64,000 nucleotides of DNA from positions 28,763-92,762 of the forward strand of contig JAFVOS010000004.1 in NCBI GenBank assembly GCA_017505705.1. The letters are read 5' to 3'. Position 1 is the stretch's first letter. Every line of letters begins with the position of its first letter. The notes beneath the pieces are model-generated. The model had not been told where the DNA came from, searched no databases, and worked only from the letters and a program-made list of their open reading frames with translations. Origin of the DNA: Alphaproteobacteria bacterium (lineage in GTDB: Bacteria; Pseudomonadota; Alphaproteobacteria; Rs-D84). Below, one piece after another: positions 5,407-15,564 of the stretch. The position numbers and the translations under genes were made by a program.

Positions 5407-6648
5407 TCAAACAATATCATCGCCAGTGGGACGTGTTGTTTTTATAACACGCAAATTTGGATTATATTGAGCAGCACATCGATTTTTAATAAACAGCAAT
5501 GCCCACATTCCAATCAGAACAATTATCGAACCAAGAAAAAATATACTGAAACGCCAACTGCCCATTGTGCCGCCCAGCCCAATCAGCAAACATGTAATAA
5601 TGTAGACTACATTATCGCCAATACTGTAAAGAGATAAGATAACCGAGCGATAGCCCGTTGGCAAAAAGTCTTGAAATCTTGAATACAGCAAAATATAAAT
5701 CGCCGCAAACAGCGCATATGCCGCACCCAACGCCCACAATCCTGAAACAGAATAAAACACAGAAAATAAAATGTACAACCCGCCAGCCAAACATATTGAT
5801 GAATATAAAATCCAATCGGGAACAGCCTTAAAACGATGGGCAAATGTCTGGCCCAGAACACTGCACCCCAAGGCAAAAAACTGAACCAAGCCGACATACA
5901 CAACCGGCAAACCGATTTCGATGCCAATGGGGCTCAGGTAATCATCCAGATAGCAAATATTGCTGACAAGCAATGTCAGCATCAGCATCAAAAATATACA
6001 TGGCGTCTTAATACATATTTTTGTCCCGGTACGAAACAGTTTCATAAAATTTGTTTTTCGTACACGAGACTTGATATTCTTAGTACGTCTGCGCAATTGG
6101 ATTCTGTTGATACATATCATGGAAATTGCAACAGACAACAATGAAGCTAATGTTATCCATTCATACCCAGCAAACATTAACAATGAACCAAATGCAGATA
6201 ATGCCACCGCAACAGCAGATACATTGTATCTGACACCCAAAACACGTGTATAGATATCATGGTGACGACGGGCACGTAATTCATCGTACAACATTCCTTC
6301 AAATGCAACGTTGAAAAAGGCAGACTGAATTCCCCATAAAAACATCCCAATGGCAAATCCTGCATACGTTGGCCACAGCAGCCACAGTGCAAATGCAAAT
6401 GCTTTTAACACCTGGCCCAGATTGATTGCATTTTTGACCCCAAGTTTGTTCGTAATCCAGGTGACTGGTATCTGGGTCATAAATGTACCAACCGACAAAA
6501 TAATAAACAGCGAAGACAACTGCATGTCCGTCATTCCATGCGACTGCATAAATACCGCATAGACAGGGGATAACAACAACAGTTTATTAAAAAATATGAA
6601 ACCGTATATATTTGCTAAAAAACGACGAAGAGAATTCCCTTTTCTCAT
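5407..6648 (-). CDS. Major facilitator superfamily transporter
   Basis: A 413-residue polytopic protein with about 12 predicted membrane helices and the MFS layout: an N-terminal helix pair, a loop near WITNKLGVKNAINLGQ that corresponds to the MFS motif A position, and a central basic loop (QLRRRTKNIKSRVRK). The substrate cannot be told from sequence. The protein upstream (6709-7884) is a close paralogue with shared motifs such as LSPIGIEIGLP and MGSWRFSI, so the pair arose by tandem duplication. SD AGGATAAGG before ATG. Confidence 0.8.
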   Translation of the reverse strand: MRKGNSLRRFLANIYGFIFFNKLLLLSPVYAVFMQSHGMTDMQLSSLFIILSVGTFMTQIPVTWITNKLGVKNAINLGQVLKAFAFALWLLWPTYAGFAIGMFLWGIQSAFFNVAFEGMLYDELRARRHHDIYTRVLGVRYNVSAVAVALSAFGSLLMFAGYEWITLASLLSVAISMICINRIQLRRRTKNIKSRVRKTNFMKLFRTGTKICIKTPCIFLMLMLTLLVSNICYLDDYLSPIGIEIGLPVVYVGLVQFFALGCSVLGQTFAHRFKAVPDWILYSSICLAGGLYILFSVFYSVSGLWALGAAYALFAAIYILLYSRFQDFLPTGYRSVILSLYSIGDNVVYIITCLLIGLGGTMGSWRFSIFFLGSIIVLIGMWALLFIKNRCAAQYNPNLRVIKTTRPTGDDIV

Positions 6649-6708
6649 AACCCTTATCCTGTTAAAACTAATAAGGATTATAGTCCTTTTTCTGTTGATT
6701 GCATAGTA

Positions 6709-7884
6709 CTAAATTTGACGTCCTGTCAAAACAGAGCAGTGACGGCGCAAAAATAAAATCGCCCAAACACACAGACACAACATCAAGCCGCCCAGAATAA
6801 TTATACTGAAACGCCAACTGCCCAACGTTGCACCCAAACCAACAATACCGCACACAATCATGTACAAAACATAGTTAACAGTTGTGTATAACGACAATAC
6901 AACAGAACGATATCGTGATGGTATCATGTGCTGGAACCTGGAATATAGCAACGTATAAATCCCATAAAAAAGCATATATGCCATTCCCATCAACCACAAT
7001 GCAGATATGTTATATTGAACACCAAAGAATATAAATAACAGTCCAACCAACCCAATCAATATATACAACAGCATATCTGATATTTTTGTAAATTTGTATG
7101 CAAAACGCTGGCCAATTGTTGCACACCCCAGTAAGAACAGTGGCACAATTCCAATATATTCGGTTGGTATACCGATTTGCAGACCAATGGGACTTAAAAA
7201 ATCGTCCAGAAATGGGATATTTATGACAAACAGTGTTAACAGCATTGTCGACATTAAACATGGTGTTTGCATACAAATGCGCAGGCCTGTACGCAATAAT
7301 TTACTGGGGCGTGTTACATTATTGGTTGATTGGACACTAACTGATTTATACGGTATTATGATTAAACACAACATAGATATTAAAATTGCCACAACAGATG
7401 CCCATGTCACCCAATCATATCCCATAAACATCAGCAGCGAACCAAATGCAGACATGGCTGTTCCAACAGATTCATATGTTGATTTTCGCCCCAGAATACG
7501 TGAATATTCACGTTGCATACCATATGCTGAAACAGAATCATATACCAGACCTTCGAATGCGACACTGCGAAAACCTGCCTGGACACCCCACAAAAACATT
7601 CCCGTTGCAAATCCTGGATAGTTAGGGGCAACCAACCATAATAAAATCGCAAGGGCTTTTAAAACCTGGCCGACAATCATAGATCCACGCTGACCAATAC
7701 GATTTGTAATGTGGGTTATTGGGGCCTGGCCCAGAATGGTTCCCAATGCAGACACAATAAACATTGTTGACAACTGAATATCCGACAGACCATTTTGCTG
7801 CATAAAAATGGCATAAACGGGTGTCAGTAATAAAAATTTATTAAAAAACGCAAATCCATATATTCCCAATAACAAACGGCGCAT
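6709..7884 (-). CDS. Major facilitator superfamily transporter (tandem paralogue)
   Basis: A 391-residue polytopic protein paralogous to the 5407-6648 product, with the same N-terminal region (GIYGFAFFNKFLLLTPVYAIF) and C-terminal region (LGSWRFSIIILGG) layout. ATG at 7884 is preferred to the TTG just upstream at 7887; the ribosome-binding site is GGGG. The two carriers probably form one operon, 60 bp apart, with the membrane protein at 4686. Substrate unknown. Confidence 0.8.
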   Translation of the reverse strand: MRRLLLGIYGFAFFNKFLLLTPVYAIFMQQNGLSDIQLSTMFIVSALGTILGQAPITHITNRIGQRGSMIVGQVLKALAILLWLVAPNYPGFATGMFLWGVQAGFRSVAFEGLVYDSVSAYGMQREYSRILGRKSTYESVGTAMSAFGSLLMFMGYDWVTWASVVAILISMLCLIIIPYKSVSVQSTNNVTRPSKLLRTGLRICMQTPCLMSTMLLTLFVINIPFLDDFLSPIGLQIGIPTEYIGIVPLFLLGCATIGQRFAYKFTKISDMLLYILIGLVGLLFIFFGVQYNISALWLMGMAYMLFYGIYTLLYSRFQHMIPSRYRSVVLSLYTTVNYVLYMIVCGIVGLGATLGSWRFSIIILGGLMLCLCVWAILFLRRHCSVLTGRQI

Positions 7885-7950
7885 CAAAATCCCCTATACA
7901 TAATCGATTTTTAGTATATACCTTTTTCAAACAAAAAAGTACCAAAAATA

Positions 7951-7979
7951 TTGAAATTTTGTCAAATTTGCACTATAAT
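7951..7979 (+). promoter_or_regulatory. Promoter of the 793-aa coiled-coil gene
   Basis: TTGAAA (7951-7956), 17-bp spacer, TATAAT (7974-7979). Its position rules out the upstream TTG (7959) as a start codon and places the start at ATG 8007. Confidence 0.75.
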
Positions 7980-8006
7980 AGGCATGATAAGAATAAGGGC
8001 ACAAAT

Positions 8007-10388
8007 ATGGCTAACATGAAAGATTTTTTGACGGCTTACTATAACAGGCTTATCTTTCGAGAAATGTCACATGAGCAGTTTGTTCAATTCTGTGGATATA
8101 TCAAGGACAAAAAAGCTACCGACAATCAAAAAATCTGGGCAGAAGAGCTATTAAAAAAAGATCCCGCAACTGGTGCATTTGAAACTGTACCAGGAACAAA
8201 TATATACATAAGAAAAGAATTGCCAAATCCACAAGATCCAGCTGACGAAATGTATCTGGGGGCAGATGATAAAGAATGGAAAAAATTATTTAAAGCATTC
8301 CAAACCGCTTTTCAATCTATGGATGGGGCAAGAGGTAGCTTTAAGTACAACGATAAAGCCACCAAGTTTTTAGAAAAGTATTTTGGTTCACATACTGTTG
8401 GAACAACCGCTGTCCAGCATATGTTTCAATACACCAAGGCGACAACAGCAGCCAAAGCAAAAATTGGCCCAGCCCCAGCAGGAACAGCAACCGTAACACT
8501 GCATGGTTTTTTGACTAAGTACAGAAACAGATTAGAATTACAACTAAAAAACTGGGGGGTATTAAACGACGATTTTTCATATGATGATTTATTGTCTGGG
8601 ATTGCTTCTGAAAAATACAACAAGAATCCAAAATTCAGAAGAAGAATGGAAGGTGTCGCCCAGGTAATTGATGGTTATATCGCTGGTGACACAACGATGC
8701 AATCTAGATTAGGAATAACATCTCCAAACGACATCCCAGATTGTAGTGATATCTCACAATGGTTTGACGACGACAATATTCCTGCTTTTCGTTTACAACA
8801 GTTCAAAAACGAATACCCAATACTGTTAAACACATTGCGCAAGGAATCAAAAATACGTGAAGTATTTGAGCAGCATGATGAAGGAAAAATATCGGGACCA
8901 TTAAATAAAGCAATCGCTAATCAATCATACGATAACCCCAATAGCGACGATTATGTTCAGCCAAAACGTGAAGACACCCTTACAATTCCAGAGCGTCTTT
9001 CTGAATGGTGGGGGGACACATATTCGGATTGTTTGGAAAAATACATAACACTGAAGGGCGATAGATTATATTTTTCTCCACAGGCCAAAGCAATTGCAGG
9101 AAAGCTGCCCAAGAACTTAAAAAAAACAGATGGACTGGACGGTGTTTTAAAACATACAGCTGATATAAAAAACAAACTGAAAGCGGCACGTGATTTCGAT
9201 TCTGCAAAACACGTCGAATGGTTTGAAAAAACATTAAAGGCATTGCAAGCCGATAAAAAATTATCCAAGGTTTGGGCCGGCGCACTAAAGAATGGAACAC
9301 ATATGCAGGCACTGGTCAAAGAAATCATGATTCTTGCCATAAAAGAAGGCAAAGTGAAAGAAGCAAAAACTGCACTGGAACTGATTTCTGTTCTGCATTA
9401 TGGGTATACAACCAGTAAGGTAATGGACACATTGGCAAAAACTGATTTGACTATATTTTCTGACAAAGGTTTGTCTTTCAACAAAACAGATGGAGTAAAA
9501 TTTGTTACAAATGCCCTGGACAAAAGTATAAAAACTGCCTTTATGGGGATTGGATACGGGGTGACGATGATTGGAAATGCCATTAAACTGTCGGGTCGCA
9601 AAATAAAACATTTTTCTGATAAAAACGGTAACTTTAAGTCAGAACACAATCAATATCTGCAGAATCAGCAGCAAGAGAAACAAGCATTGGAAAGTCTGCT
9701 TACCAGTGAACAGACACAAAAGGCGACAACAGAAACAACAATTAATGCAATCACTGCAGGACGAACAGTCGCCCAGACACAAACAGATCTGACAAACGAT
9801 ATCAGCGCCCTGGAAGCTACTATAAATAATTTTTGCACAACAGAAATTCAGGAATTACAACAAGCCATAAACCAAACAATTTATAATGTTAATTCAACGG
9901 GCACATGGACACCAATTGCAAGCAACACTGAATTAGCAGCAGTCGGAGATTTTCTGGAATCTATATCAAAAGACAGATTGACCCCAACCCCGATCCTTAC
10001 AGGTACTGCGCCCAGTATCGCAACACTACAAAATCATTTGAATACAATTGCAGCCCAGCATGCACTGCTGGTTACAACCAGGGGACAATTGGCAACTAAA
10101 CAGCAAAATTTAGACGATATTATAAATGGGACCGAATTGCTGGCACAATTAAACACTCAGATTGCAGACCACGAAAGAGAATTGAATAATTGGGGTACAA
10201 ATCATATAGACGAACTAGAAGATCTGGTTAAATATTGGAATATGCTGGAAACGGGCAGAAACACAAAGACAGGGCCTATGTATAACTGGTTCCGTAATCT
10301 TAGCAAGAAAAATGCGCAAAAACGCTTCAACACACAAATTCCAGCAATAATTTCGGCTTATAATCAATCTCACACCATTGCGGCTTGA
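8007..10388 (+). CDS. Large hypothetical protein with coiled-coil C-terminal region
   Basis: A 793-residue protein with no recognisable enzyme motif and no signal peptide. The first 550 residues are rich in Lys, Asp and aromatic residues. A region around residues 515-535 (AFMGIGYGVTMIGNAIKL) is moderately hydrophobic. From about residue 560 to 770 the sequence is Gln/Thr/Leu-rich with heptad-like spacing (QQEKQALESLLTSEQTQKAT, then QLATKQQNLDDIIN), predicting long coiled coils. SD AAGGG precedes ATG 8007. A strong terminator follows (10419-10442), so it is a single-gene unit. Function unknown; size and coiled coils would fit a surface or secreted effector protein. Confidence 0.75.
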   Translation: MANMKDFLTAYYNRLIFREMSHEQFVQFCGYIKDKKATDNQKIWAEELLKKDPATGAFETVPGTNIYIRKELPNPQDPADEMYLGADDKEWKKLFKAFQTAFQSMDGARGSFKYNDKATKFLEKYFGSHTVGTTAVQHMFQYTKATTAAKAKIGPAPAGTATVTLHGFLTKYRNRLELQLKNWGVLNDDFSYDDLLSGIASEKYNKNPKFRRRMEGVAQVIDGYIAGDTTMQSRLGITSPNDIPDCSDISQWFDDDNIPAFRLQQFKNEYPILLNTLRKESKIREVFEQHDEGKISGPLNKAIANQSYDNPNSDDYVQPKREDTLTIPERLSEWWGDTYSDCLEKYITLKGDRLYFSPQAKAIAGKLPKNLKKTDGLDGVLKHTADIKNKLKAARDFDSAKHVEWFEKTLKALQADKKLSKVWAGALKNGTHMQALVKEIMILAIKEGKVKEAKTALELISVLHYGYTTSKVMDTLAKTDLTIFSDKGLSFNKTDGVKFVTNALDKSIKTAFMGIGYGVTMIGNAIKLSGRKIKHFSDKNGNFKSEHNQYLQNQQQEKQALESLLTSEQTQKATTETTINAITAGRTVAQTQTDLTNDISALEATINNFCTTEIQELQQAINQTIYNVNSTGTWTPIASNTELAAVGDFLESISKDRLTPTPILTGTAPSIATLQNHLNTIAAQHALLVTTRGQLATKQQNLDDIINGTELLAQLNTQIADHERELNNWGTNHIDELEDLVKYWNMLETGRNTKTGPMYNWFRNLSKKNAQKRFNTQIPAIISAYNQSHTIAA

Positions 10389-10418
10389 TTTTGGGTTGTC
10401 CGGCAATCTAATTGTTTG

Positions 10419-10442
10419 CACTGCCGTTTGGCGGTGTTTTTT
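10419..10442 (+). terminator. Terminator after the coiled-coil gene
   Basis: CACTGCC (10419-10425) pairs with GGCGGTG (10430-10436) around GTTT, followed by six T. Confidence 0.85.
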
Positions 10443-10476
10443 GTTATGGCCCCTGCCCCGTCAGTTTAGTTTGGTG

Positions 10477-10505
10477 TTGAAAAAGTAAAAAACGTTTGCT
10501 ATGCT
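10477..10505 (+). promoter_or_regulatory. Promoter of ackA
   Basis: TTGAAA (10477-10482), 17-bp spacer, TATGCT (10500-10505); the ATG follows 30 bp downstream with SD AAGGGG. Confidence 0.6.
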
Positions 10506-10535
10506 GTCCTGCGTTAAATAATCAAAGGGGATAAC

Positions 10536-11777
10536 ATGTATATACTTGCGCTGAACTGCGGTTCGTCTTCGTTAAAATATCAGGTTTTTGATGCAGATTC
10601 TAAACAGGCCATTGTTGGCGGAAATGTCGAAAAAATCGGATTACCAGATTCTTTTGTCACACAAAAATATCCAGATGGCACAAAACAGAAAAAAGAAACA
10701 TCTATGAAAAACCATGACGAAGCATTGAATGTCGTTCTGTTCATGCTGCGCGAGGCGTCAATTGACTTAAATGAAATCAAGGGTGTTGGACATCGTGTTG
10801 TTATGGGTGGCGATAAATTCGCTTCATCTGTCGAAATTAATGACGAAGTTATCAAAACAATTGATGAACTGTCTGCGATTGCACCATTGCACAATCCATC
10901 TGCGCTGATGGGTATTGTGACGGCAAAGCAATTGTTGCCAAACGCAACACAGGTGGCGGTATTTGATACAGCATTCCACCAGACAATGCCTGATTATGCA
11001 TATCGTTATGCAGTGCCAAGTGCATGGTATCGTGAACTGGGCGTTCGTCGCTATGGCTTCCATGGGACAAGCCACCTGTACGTTTCAAAACGTGCCGCTA
11101 ATATGTTGGGCAAGCCAGCAAACGAATGTAATTTAATTACACTGCACATCGGTTCAGGCGCATCAGCAACGGCAATTCGTAACGGTGTATCCGTTGACAC
11201 TTCGTTGGGCATGACACCATTGGCCGGATTAACAATGGGAACACGTCCAGGCGACTTGGACCCAGGTGTTGTTTTGTATGTTATGAACCGCTTAGGTATC
11301 ACAGCAGATCAAATGCAAAAACATTTGAACAAAGATTCTGGGTTAATGGGTATTACAGAATGTTTTGCAGATCGTCGTGATGTCGAAGGAAATAAAGATG
11401 AAAATGACCTGTGTCGTTTGGCTATTGAGATGGAAGCGCACAATGTAAAGAAGTACATCGGCGCATTTATGGCAGAATTGGGACATGTTGACGCATTGGT
11501 ATTTACAGCAGGCGTTGGTGAAAACGACGATTATCTGCGTGAAAAATTCTGTGAGGGCCTGGAAGAATTAGGGATTAAGCTGGACAAAGAAAAAAATGCT
11601 GCTGCCTTGGCACGCAAGGGCGTCGACCAAGCCGTTATCAGCACAGATGACAGTCGTGTAAAAATCTTGATGATTGCAACAAACGAAGAATTAGTAATCG
11701 TTGAAGATACACTGGCGATTATGAATGGTACATATAATCCAAATCATTTGGAAATGGATTATTCATTCGTAAAGTAA
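10536..11777 (+). CDS. ackA: Acetate kinase
   Basis: The 413-residue product has the acetate kinase signatures: LNCGSSSLKYQVF at the N-terminus, GHRVVMGG, VAVFDTAFHQTMP, GFHGTSH and FTAGVGEN. The enzyme interconverts acetyl phosphate plus ADP and acetate plus ATP in the cytoplasm, giving substrate-level ATP in fermentative metabolism. Length is close to the family norm (about 400). No phosphotransacetylase gene lies beside it here; the gene stands alone between its own promoter and a bidirectional terminator. Confidence 0.95.
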   Translation: MYILALNCGSSSLKYQVFDADSKQAIVGGNVEKIGLPDSFVTQKYPDGTKQKKETSMKNHDEALNVVLFMLREASIDLNEIKGVGHRVVMGGDKFASSVEINDEVIKTIDELSAIAPLHNPSALMGIVTAKQLLPNATQVAVFDTAFHQTMPDYAYRYAVPSAWYRELGVRRYGFHGTSHLYVSKRAANMLGKPANECNLITLHIGSGASATAIRNGVSVDTSLGMTPLAGLTMGTRPGDLDPGVVLYVMNRLGITADQMQKHLNKDSGLMGITECFADRRDVEGNKDENDLCRLAIEMEAHNVKKYIGAFMAELGHVDALVFTAGVGENDDYLREKFCEGLEELGIKLDKEKNAAALARKGVDQAVISTDDSRVKILMIATNEELVIVEDTLAIMNGTYNPNHLEMDYSFVK

Positions 11778-11803
11778 AAAGTCCCCCATTTGGGGGATTT
11801 TTA
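11776..11803. terminator. Bidirectional terminator between ackA and the MFS gene
   Basis: TCCCCCA (11782-11788)/TGGGGGA (11791-11797) with A and T runs on both sides, serving the two convergent genes. Confidence 0.85.
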
Positions 11804-13000
11804 TTTCCTGCTTCTTAGATACGGCAGCATACGCATTGTTAAATATCCAGACATAATCATAGCAAGCGTTATTAGCACCAGATACCAACGCAACCATGGA
11901 TAACCACCAAATACACCAATATACATCAAACCAACATAACCAATCCAGCGACCAATGAACAAAGCAAAATCACGAAAGACAAAGTATTCTATTTTTTGAT
12001 TTGCGGTCACACACTTTGAATTCGATAATTTAAACATATTAACGCTGCACAGCTGATCCAAAACAACAATTGCAGTCGAATATACAAAATTATAAAACAG
12101 AAACGTTATTGGGGTCGTGTGCCAGACAAATGCGGATATCCCCATGACTATTATAAAAGTACTGATTAATATCATATATGGATAATATCTGGGTCTGCCA
12201 AATCGGCCAGTTAACCAGGATGTGATAATAGAAAACACAGAAAATAATGTTGTAAATATACCCAAATTTAAATCCGTTTTAAACATAAATACGGTATACA
12301 TCGTTATAACAGATGCCAATAATCCAGTACCAAATCCACGCATTATTTCCATTGTGAACAAATTTCTTATGACAGGAAAACGCATCATACAATGAAAGAA
12401 ACCACGAAAGTCAACGGGGGCCCGACAACGATGACGCGATGGCGACAAAAAAACCATCAACCCCAGCTCTAGAACAGACAACCCAAGCAACACATACGCA
12501 ACCTGGCTATACGAACCAGTATCAATAAAGAAGCCCAGCGTTACGGGAACTATTACCTTGACCGCATAATTTGTAGACATCTTGGCGCCCATGTACAAAC
12601 CAACCGTTTGACGTGTACTTTTCTCGCCGATCATTAAATTCATTGGCAGATGATACATTGCGGCACCAATACCATACAAAACACCCAATGGAATCACGTA
12701 TTCGGCAACACGTGTATCCAATAAAATTATCGACAACAACAATGCTATCTTAGGTATTTGATTCAACGCAAACACAACTACTTTGTTATAACGTTTACAC
12801 CAGTGTGCAAGCATAAAAAATCCTGCACTGGTGGCTGCATATTCAAACAACTTGTACGTTGACACTGACACAATTTCATTAGACGATAATTGCATAATAA
12901 AAGAGATTAAAAATGTACCCAGAAACAAATCTGTTATATTGCGCAATGCAGAAAAAACAACCAATAATCTTAAATCACGTGTCAGGCGTGGCTTGGACAT
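11801..13000 (-). CDS. MFS-like transporter
   Basis: A polytopic protein of about 399 residues with roughly 12 hydrophobic segments and the MFS pattern of loops. It is only distantly similar to the two MFS proteins at 5407-7884. ATG 13000 (MSKPRLTRDLRLL) is preferred; an ATG seven codons upstream (13021) is only six bases after a TATAAT (minus strand, near 13033), so it would need a leaderless transcript. Substrate unknown. Confidence 0.75.
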   Translation of the reverse strand: MSKPRLTRDLRLLVVFSALRNITDLFLGTFLISFIMQLSSNEIVSVSTYKLFEYAATSAGFFMLAHWCKRYNKVVVFALNQIPKIALLLSIILLDTRVAEYVIPLGVLYGIGAAMYHLPMNLMIGEKSTRQTVGLYMGAKMSTNYAVKVIVPVTLGFFIDTGSYSQVAYVLLGLSVLELGLMVFLSPSRHRCRAPVDFRGFFHCMMRFPVIRNLFTMEIMRGFGTGLLASVITMYTVFMFKTDLNLGIFTTLFSVFSIITSWLTGRFGRPRYYPYMILISTFIIVMGISAFVWHTTPITFLFYNFVYSTAIVVLDQLCSVNMFKLSNSKCVTANQKIEYFVFRDFALFIGRWIGYVGLMYIGVFGGYPWLRWYLVLITLAMIMSGYLTMRMLPYLRSRK

Positions 13001-13075
13001 AAAACTATCTCTGGAATACATTACGGTTGATTATATCATAATTTAGGTATGAATTGAATCACAGATATTAAAAAT

Positions 13076-13104
13076 TTGACACCATAAAATTACGATTGTA
13101 TAAT
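13076..13104 (+). promoter_or_regulatory. Consensus promoter of the lptM-like gene
   Basis: TTGACA (13076-13081), 17-bp spacer, TATAAT (13099-13104). The ATG begins at 13111, only seven bases past the -10 box, so the mRNA should be leaderless. Confidence 0.85.
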
Positions 13105-13110
13105 TTGCGT

Positions 13111-13230
13111 ATGAAAAAAATTTTATTTATATTAATCGCAATTTCGACATTGGCATGCGCAGGATGTGGTGTAAAATCTGAACTGCAACACCCAAATCCA
13201 AATTATCCACGCACGTATCCTGTTTATTAA
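13111..13230 (+). CDS. lptM: LptM-like small lipoprotein
   Basis: A 39-residue lipoprotein, too short for most gene callers: basic start MKK, hydrophobic signal, lipobox ending at Cys before GVKSEL, then a Pro/Tyr-rich tail. The pattern 'GCG(L/V)K..L..P' is that of LptM (YifL), which binds the LptD-LptE translocon and helps LptD mature. The presence of lptE nearby (21212-21691) fits. It is expressed from a perfect promoter with essentially no 5' leader. The gene symbol is a motif-based proposal. Confidence 0.7.
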   Translation: MKKILFILIAISTLACAGCGVKSELQHPNPNYPRTYPVY

Positions 13231-13257
13231 AAATCCCCCATTCTGGGGGATTTTATT
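13231..13257. terminator. Bidirectional terminator between lptM and parC
   Basis: TCCCCCA (13234-13240)/TGGGGGA (13244-13250), with A-rich and T-rich flanks; the genes are convergent. Confidence 0.8.
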
Positions 13258-15487
13258 ATTTACCAAACTTGCCATTACGTGGGAAACCAACAGGGACGGT
13301 TCGACCCTGGGACGCACGTTTGGCAACCCATGGTTTCCAATCAGACATTTTTGTTGTGCCACGTCCAGTCGTCCAGCCAAAACCATCCGCCGCATCAAAG
13401 AACATTACATCCAGAACATACGTTCTGTCAGCGTTATATTTCTGCAAAATTACACCCTTGCCACGTGACATTTGTGGAATTTCCGACGCTGCAAATATTA
13501 ACAACTTGTCATTAGATCCAGACATTGCAACCATATCGCCCGTCACAGGCACGCACATAACCGCAGGATTTTTAGTATCAACATTCATAACCTGCTTTCC
13601 ATTACGTGTCTGGGCCAGACAATTGTCGCCAGATACAATAAACCCAGCCCCATGACGACCAACAACCAAATATTTAGCATTAACATCCAATACAAACGCA
13701 CACACAATTGTTTCATCTGCCCCAATATCTGCCATCATTCGTACAGATTCACCAAAACCACGTGCAGATGGCAATTCATTGGCCGCCAATGTAAACATCT
13801 TGCCACCGGATGCAAACAGATTGATTTTATCCGTTGACATTGCATGAAATGCAAATTGTAATTCGTCGCCTTCTTTGAACTTTAAATCCAAAGAATTTAA
13901 ATCCATGTGACCCTTGGCAGCACGAATCCATCCCATATTAGACAAAATAATCGTCAATGGTTCTTTTTCGATAAATTCATCTGCATCAACAACAACTTCT
14001 TCGGTTTGTTCTGACCATGTGGTGCGACGACGGCCCAATGTTGTTTTTTTATCATAACGTTTTTTAATATCAGCAAACCATGCCTTTAATTGGCCATTCT
14101 GCATGTCTTCACTGGCCATCAATTCTTGCAGTTGGCGCTGCTCTTCACGCAGGGCCGCATCTTCACGCTTGATTTCCATTTCTTCCAGTTTACGCAATGA
14201 ACGCAGACGAGTGTTCAAGATTGCTTCAACCTGAATTTCTGTTAAATTAAATTCAGATATCAAAACAGATTTGGCGTCATCTTCGGTACGTATAATTTCA
14301 ATAACCCTGTCCAGATTCAGATAAACAACCAGCAAACCACCCAAAATTTCTAATCGACGTGCAATGTTTGTTAAACGCCAATTCGTTCGACGCAACAAAA
14401 CACTTTTTTGATGGGCGACAAATTCACGCAACACATCACCAATTGGCATCACACGTGGCGCACCGTTTGAATCAATGACGTTAAAGTTCATATTGAATTT
14501 GTATTCCAGGTCCGTCATCGCAAACAAATGCGCCATCATCTTGTCTGCTGGGATATTACGTGTCTTGGGCGTAATAACGATGCGAACATCCGTCGTTGAT
14601 TCATCGACAATATCATCAACCAATGGCAATTTTTTGGCATCAATCAGGGTTGCAATCTGTTCAACCAACTTAGATTTAACGATACCATATGGAATTTCTG
14701 TAATTGCAACCTGGTATGAGCCACGTTCCAACTCTTCTATTTCCCAGCGTGCACGAATACGAAACGCACCACGACCTGTATCATAATTTTTTACAATTGT
14801 ATCAAAAGAATCAATTAAAATGCCCCCTGTTGGAAAATCAGGGCCAACCATTTTCTTCATAATCTGGGCAGTGGTTGCATCGGGTCTGTCAACCACCAGG
14901 GTTAAGGCATCACAAACCTCAGCCACGTTGTGGGTTGGAATATTTGTTGCCATACCAACTGCAATACCCATTCCACCATTTGCCAACAAATTCGGAAACG
15001 CCCCTGGCATCACAACAGGTTCCATCGTTGTGCCATCAAAATTCGGCATCATATCAACGCTGTCTTCGTCCAGCCCTTCCATAATCAGCATGGCAGCATC
15101 TGTCATTTTTGATTCTGTGTAACGGTATGCCGCCTGGGGGTCGCCATCGATATTACCAAAATTCCCCTGGCCATCGATTAACGGATAGCGTACCGAGAAA
15201 TCCTGGGCCAGACGAACCATCGCATCATAAACCGAACTGTCACCATGGGGATGATAATGGCCCAACACATCACCAACAACGGTTGCGCATTTGCGAAACG
15301 CAGCGTTTGGCGACAATTTTTGGCGCAACATAGAATACAAAATACGACGATGCACAGGCTTTAACCCGTCACGAACATCTGGCAATGCACGTGAAACAAT
15401 CGTACTGACCGCATAGGACAAATAACGTTCAGACAAAGCGTCTGACAGTTGTTGTGAATCAATTCTTTCGACAATTTCTTTTACCAT
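13256..15487 (-). CDS. parC: DNA topoisomerase IV subunit A
   Basis: A 743-residue type IIA topoisomerase A subunit that cuts and rejoins DNA to decatenate daughter chromosomes with ParE. The N-terminal breakage domain holds [16 protein letters not shown] and the catalytic tyrosine in YRYTESKM (Tyr123). The quinolone-determining positions read Ser84 and Asp88, the wild-type-like state. The C-terminal third has degenerate beta-pinwheel blades and lacks an obvious GyrA box; with the length this favours ParC over GyrA. The middle (about 360-490) is a long coiled coil. It stands alone after a 77-bp gap from zapA. Confidence 0.88.
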   Translation of the reverse strand: MVKEIVERIDSQQLSDALSERYLSYAVSTIVSRALPDVRDGLKPVHRRILYSMLRQKLSPNAAFRKCATVVGDVLGHYHPHGDSSVYDAMVRLAQDFSVRYPLIDGQGNFGNIDGDPQAAYRYTESKMTDAAMLIMEGLDEDSVDMMPNFDGTTMEPVVMPGAFPNLLANGGMGIAVGMATNIPTHNVAEVCDALTLVVDRPDATTAQIMKKMVGPDFPTGGILIDSFDTIVKNYDTGRGAFRIRARWEIEELERGSYQVAITEIPYGIVKSKLVEQIATLIDAKKLPLVDDIVDESTTDVRIVITPKTRNIPADKMMAHLFAMTDLEYKFNMNFNVIDSNGAPRVMPIGDVLREFVAHQKSVLLRRTNWRLTNIARRLEILGGLLVVYLNLDRVIEIIRTEDDAKSVLISEFNLTEIQVEAILNTRLRSLRKLEEMEIKREDAALREEQRQLQELMASEDMQNGQLKAWFADIKKRYDKKTTLGRRRTTWSEQTEEVVVDADEFIEKEPLTIILSNMGWIRAAKGHMDLNSLDLKFKEGDELQFAFHAMSTDKINLFASGGKMFTLAANELPSARGFGESVRMMADIGADETIVCAFVLDVNAKYLVVGRHGAGFIVSGDNCLAQTRNGKQVMNVDTKNPAVMCVPVTGDMVAMSGSNDKLLIFAASEIPQMSRGKGVILQKYNADRTYVLDVMFFDAADGFGWTTGRGTTKMSDWKPWVAKRASQGRTVPVGFPRNGKFGK

Positions 15488-15530
15488 AGTACCTAAAATT
15501 TAGAACATTTGAAAAAAAATAACAACAGAA

Positions 15531-15556
15531 AAAACACCCGCTTTTTATGCGGGCAT
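15531..15556 (-). terminator. Terminator of the zapA unit
   Basis: On the minus strand, GCCCGC and GCGGG(T) pair around ATAAAAA and are followed by six T, just beyond the zapA stop codon. Confidence 0.8.
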
Positions 15557-15564
15557 TTTTATTT

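Noticed and set aside
7959..8006. Longer version of the coiled-coil protein starting at TTG 7959
   Set aside because: The codon lies inside the promoter; ATG 8007 has a proper SD.
9285..9649. Minus-strand frames of 80-130 codons inside the coiled-coil gene
   Set aside because: They are in antisense to a well-supported gene and have no initiation signals.
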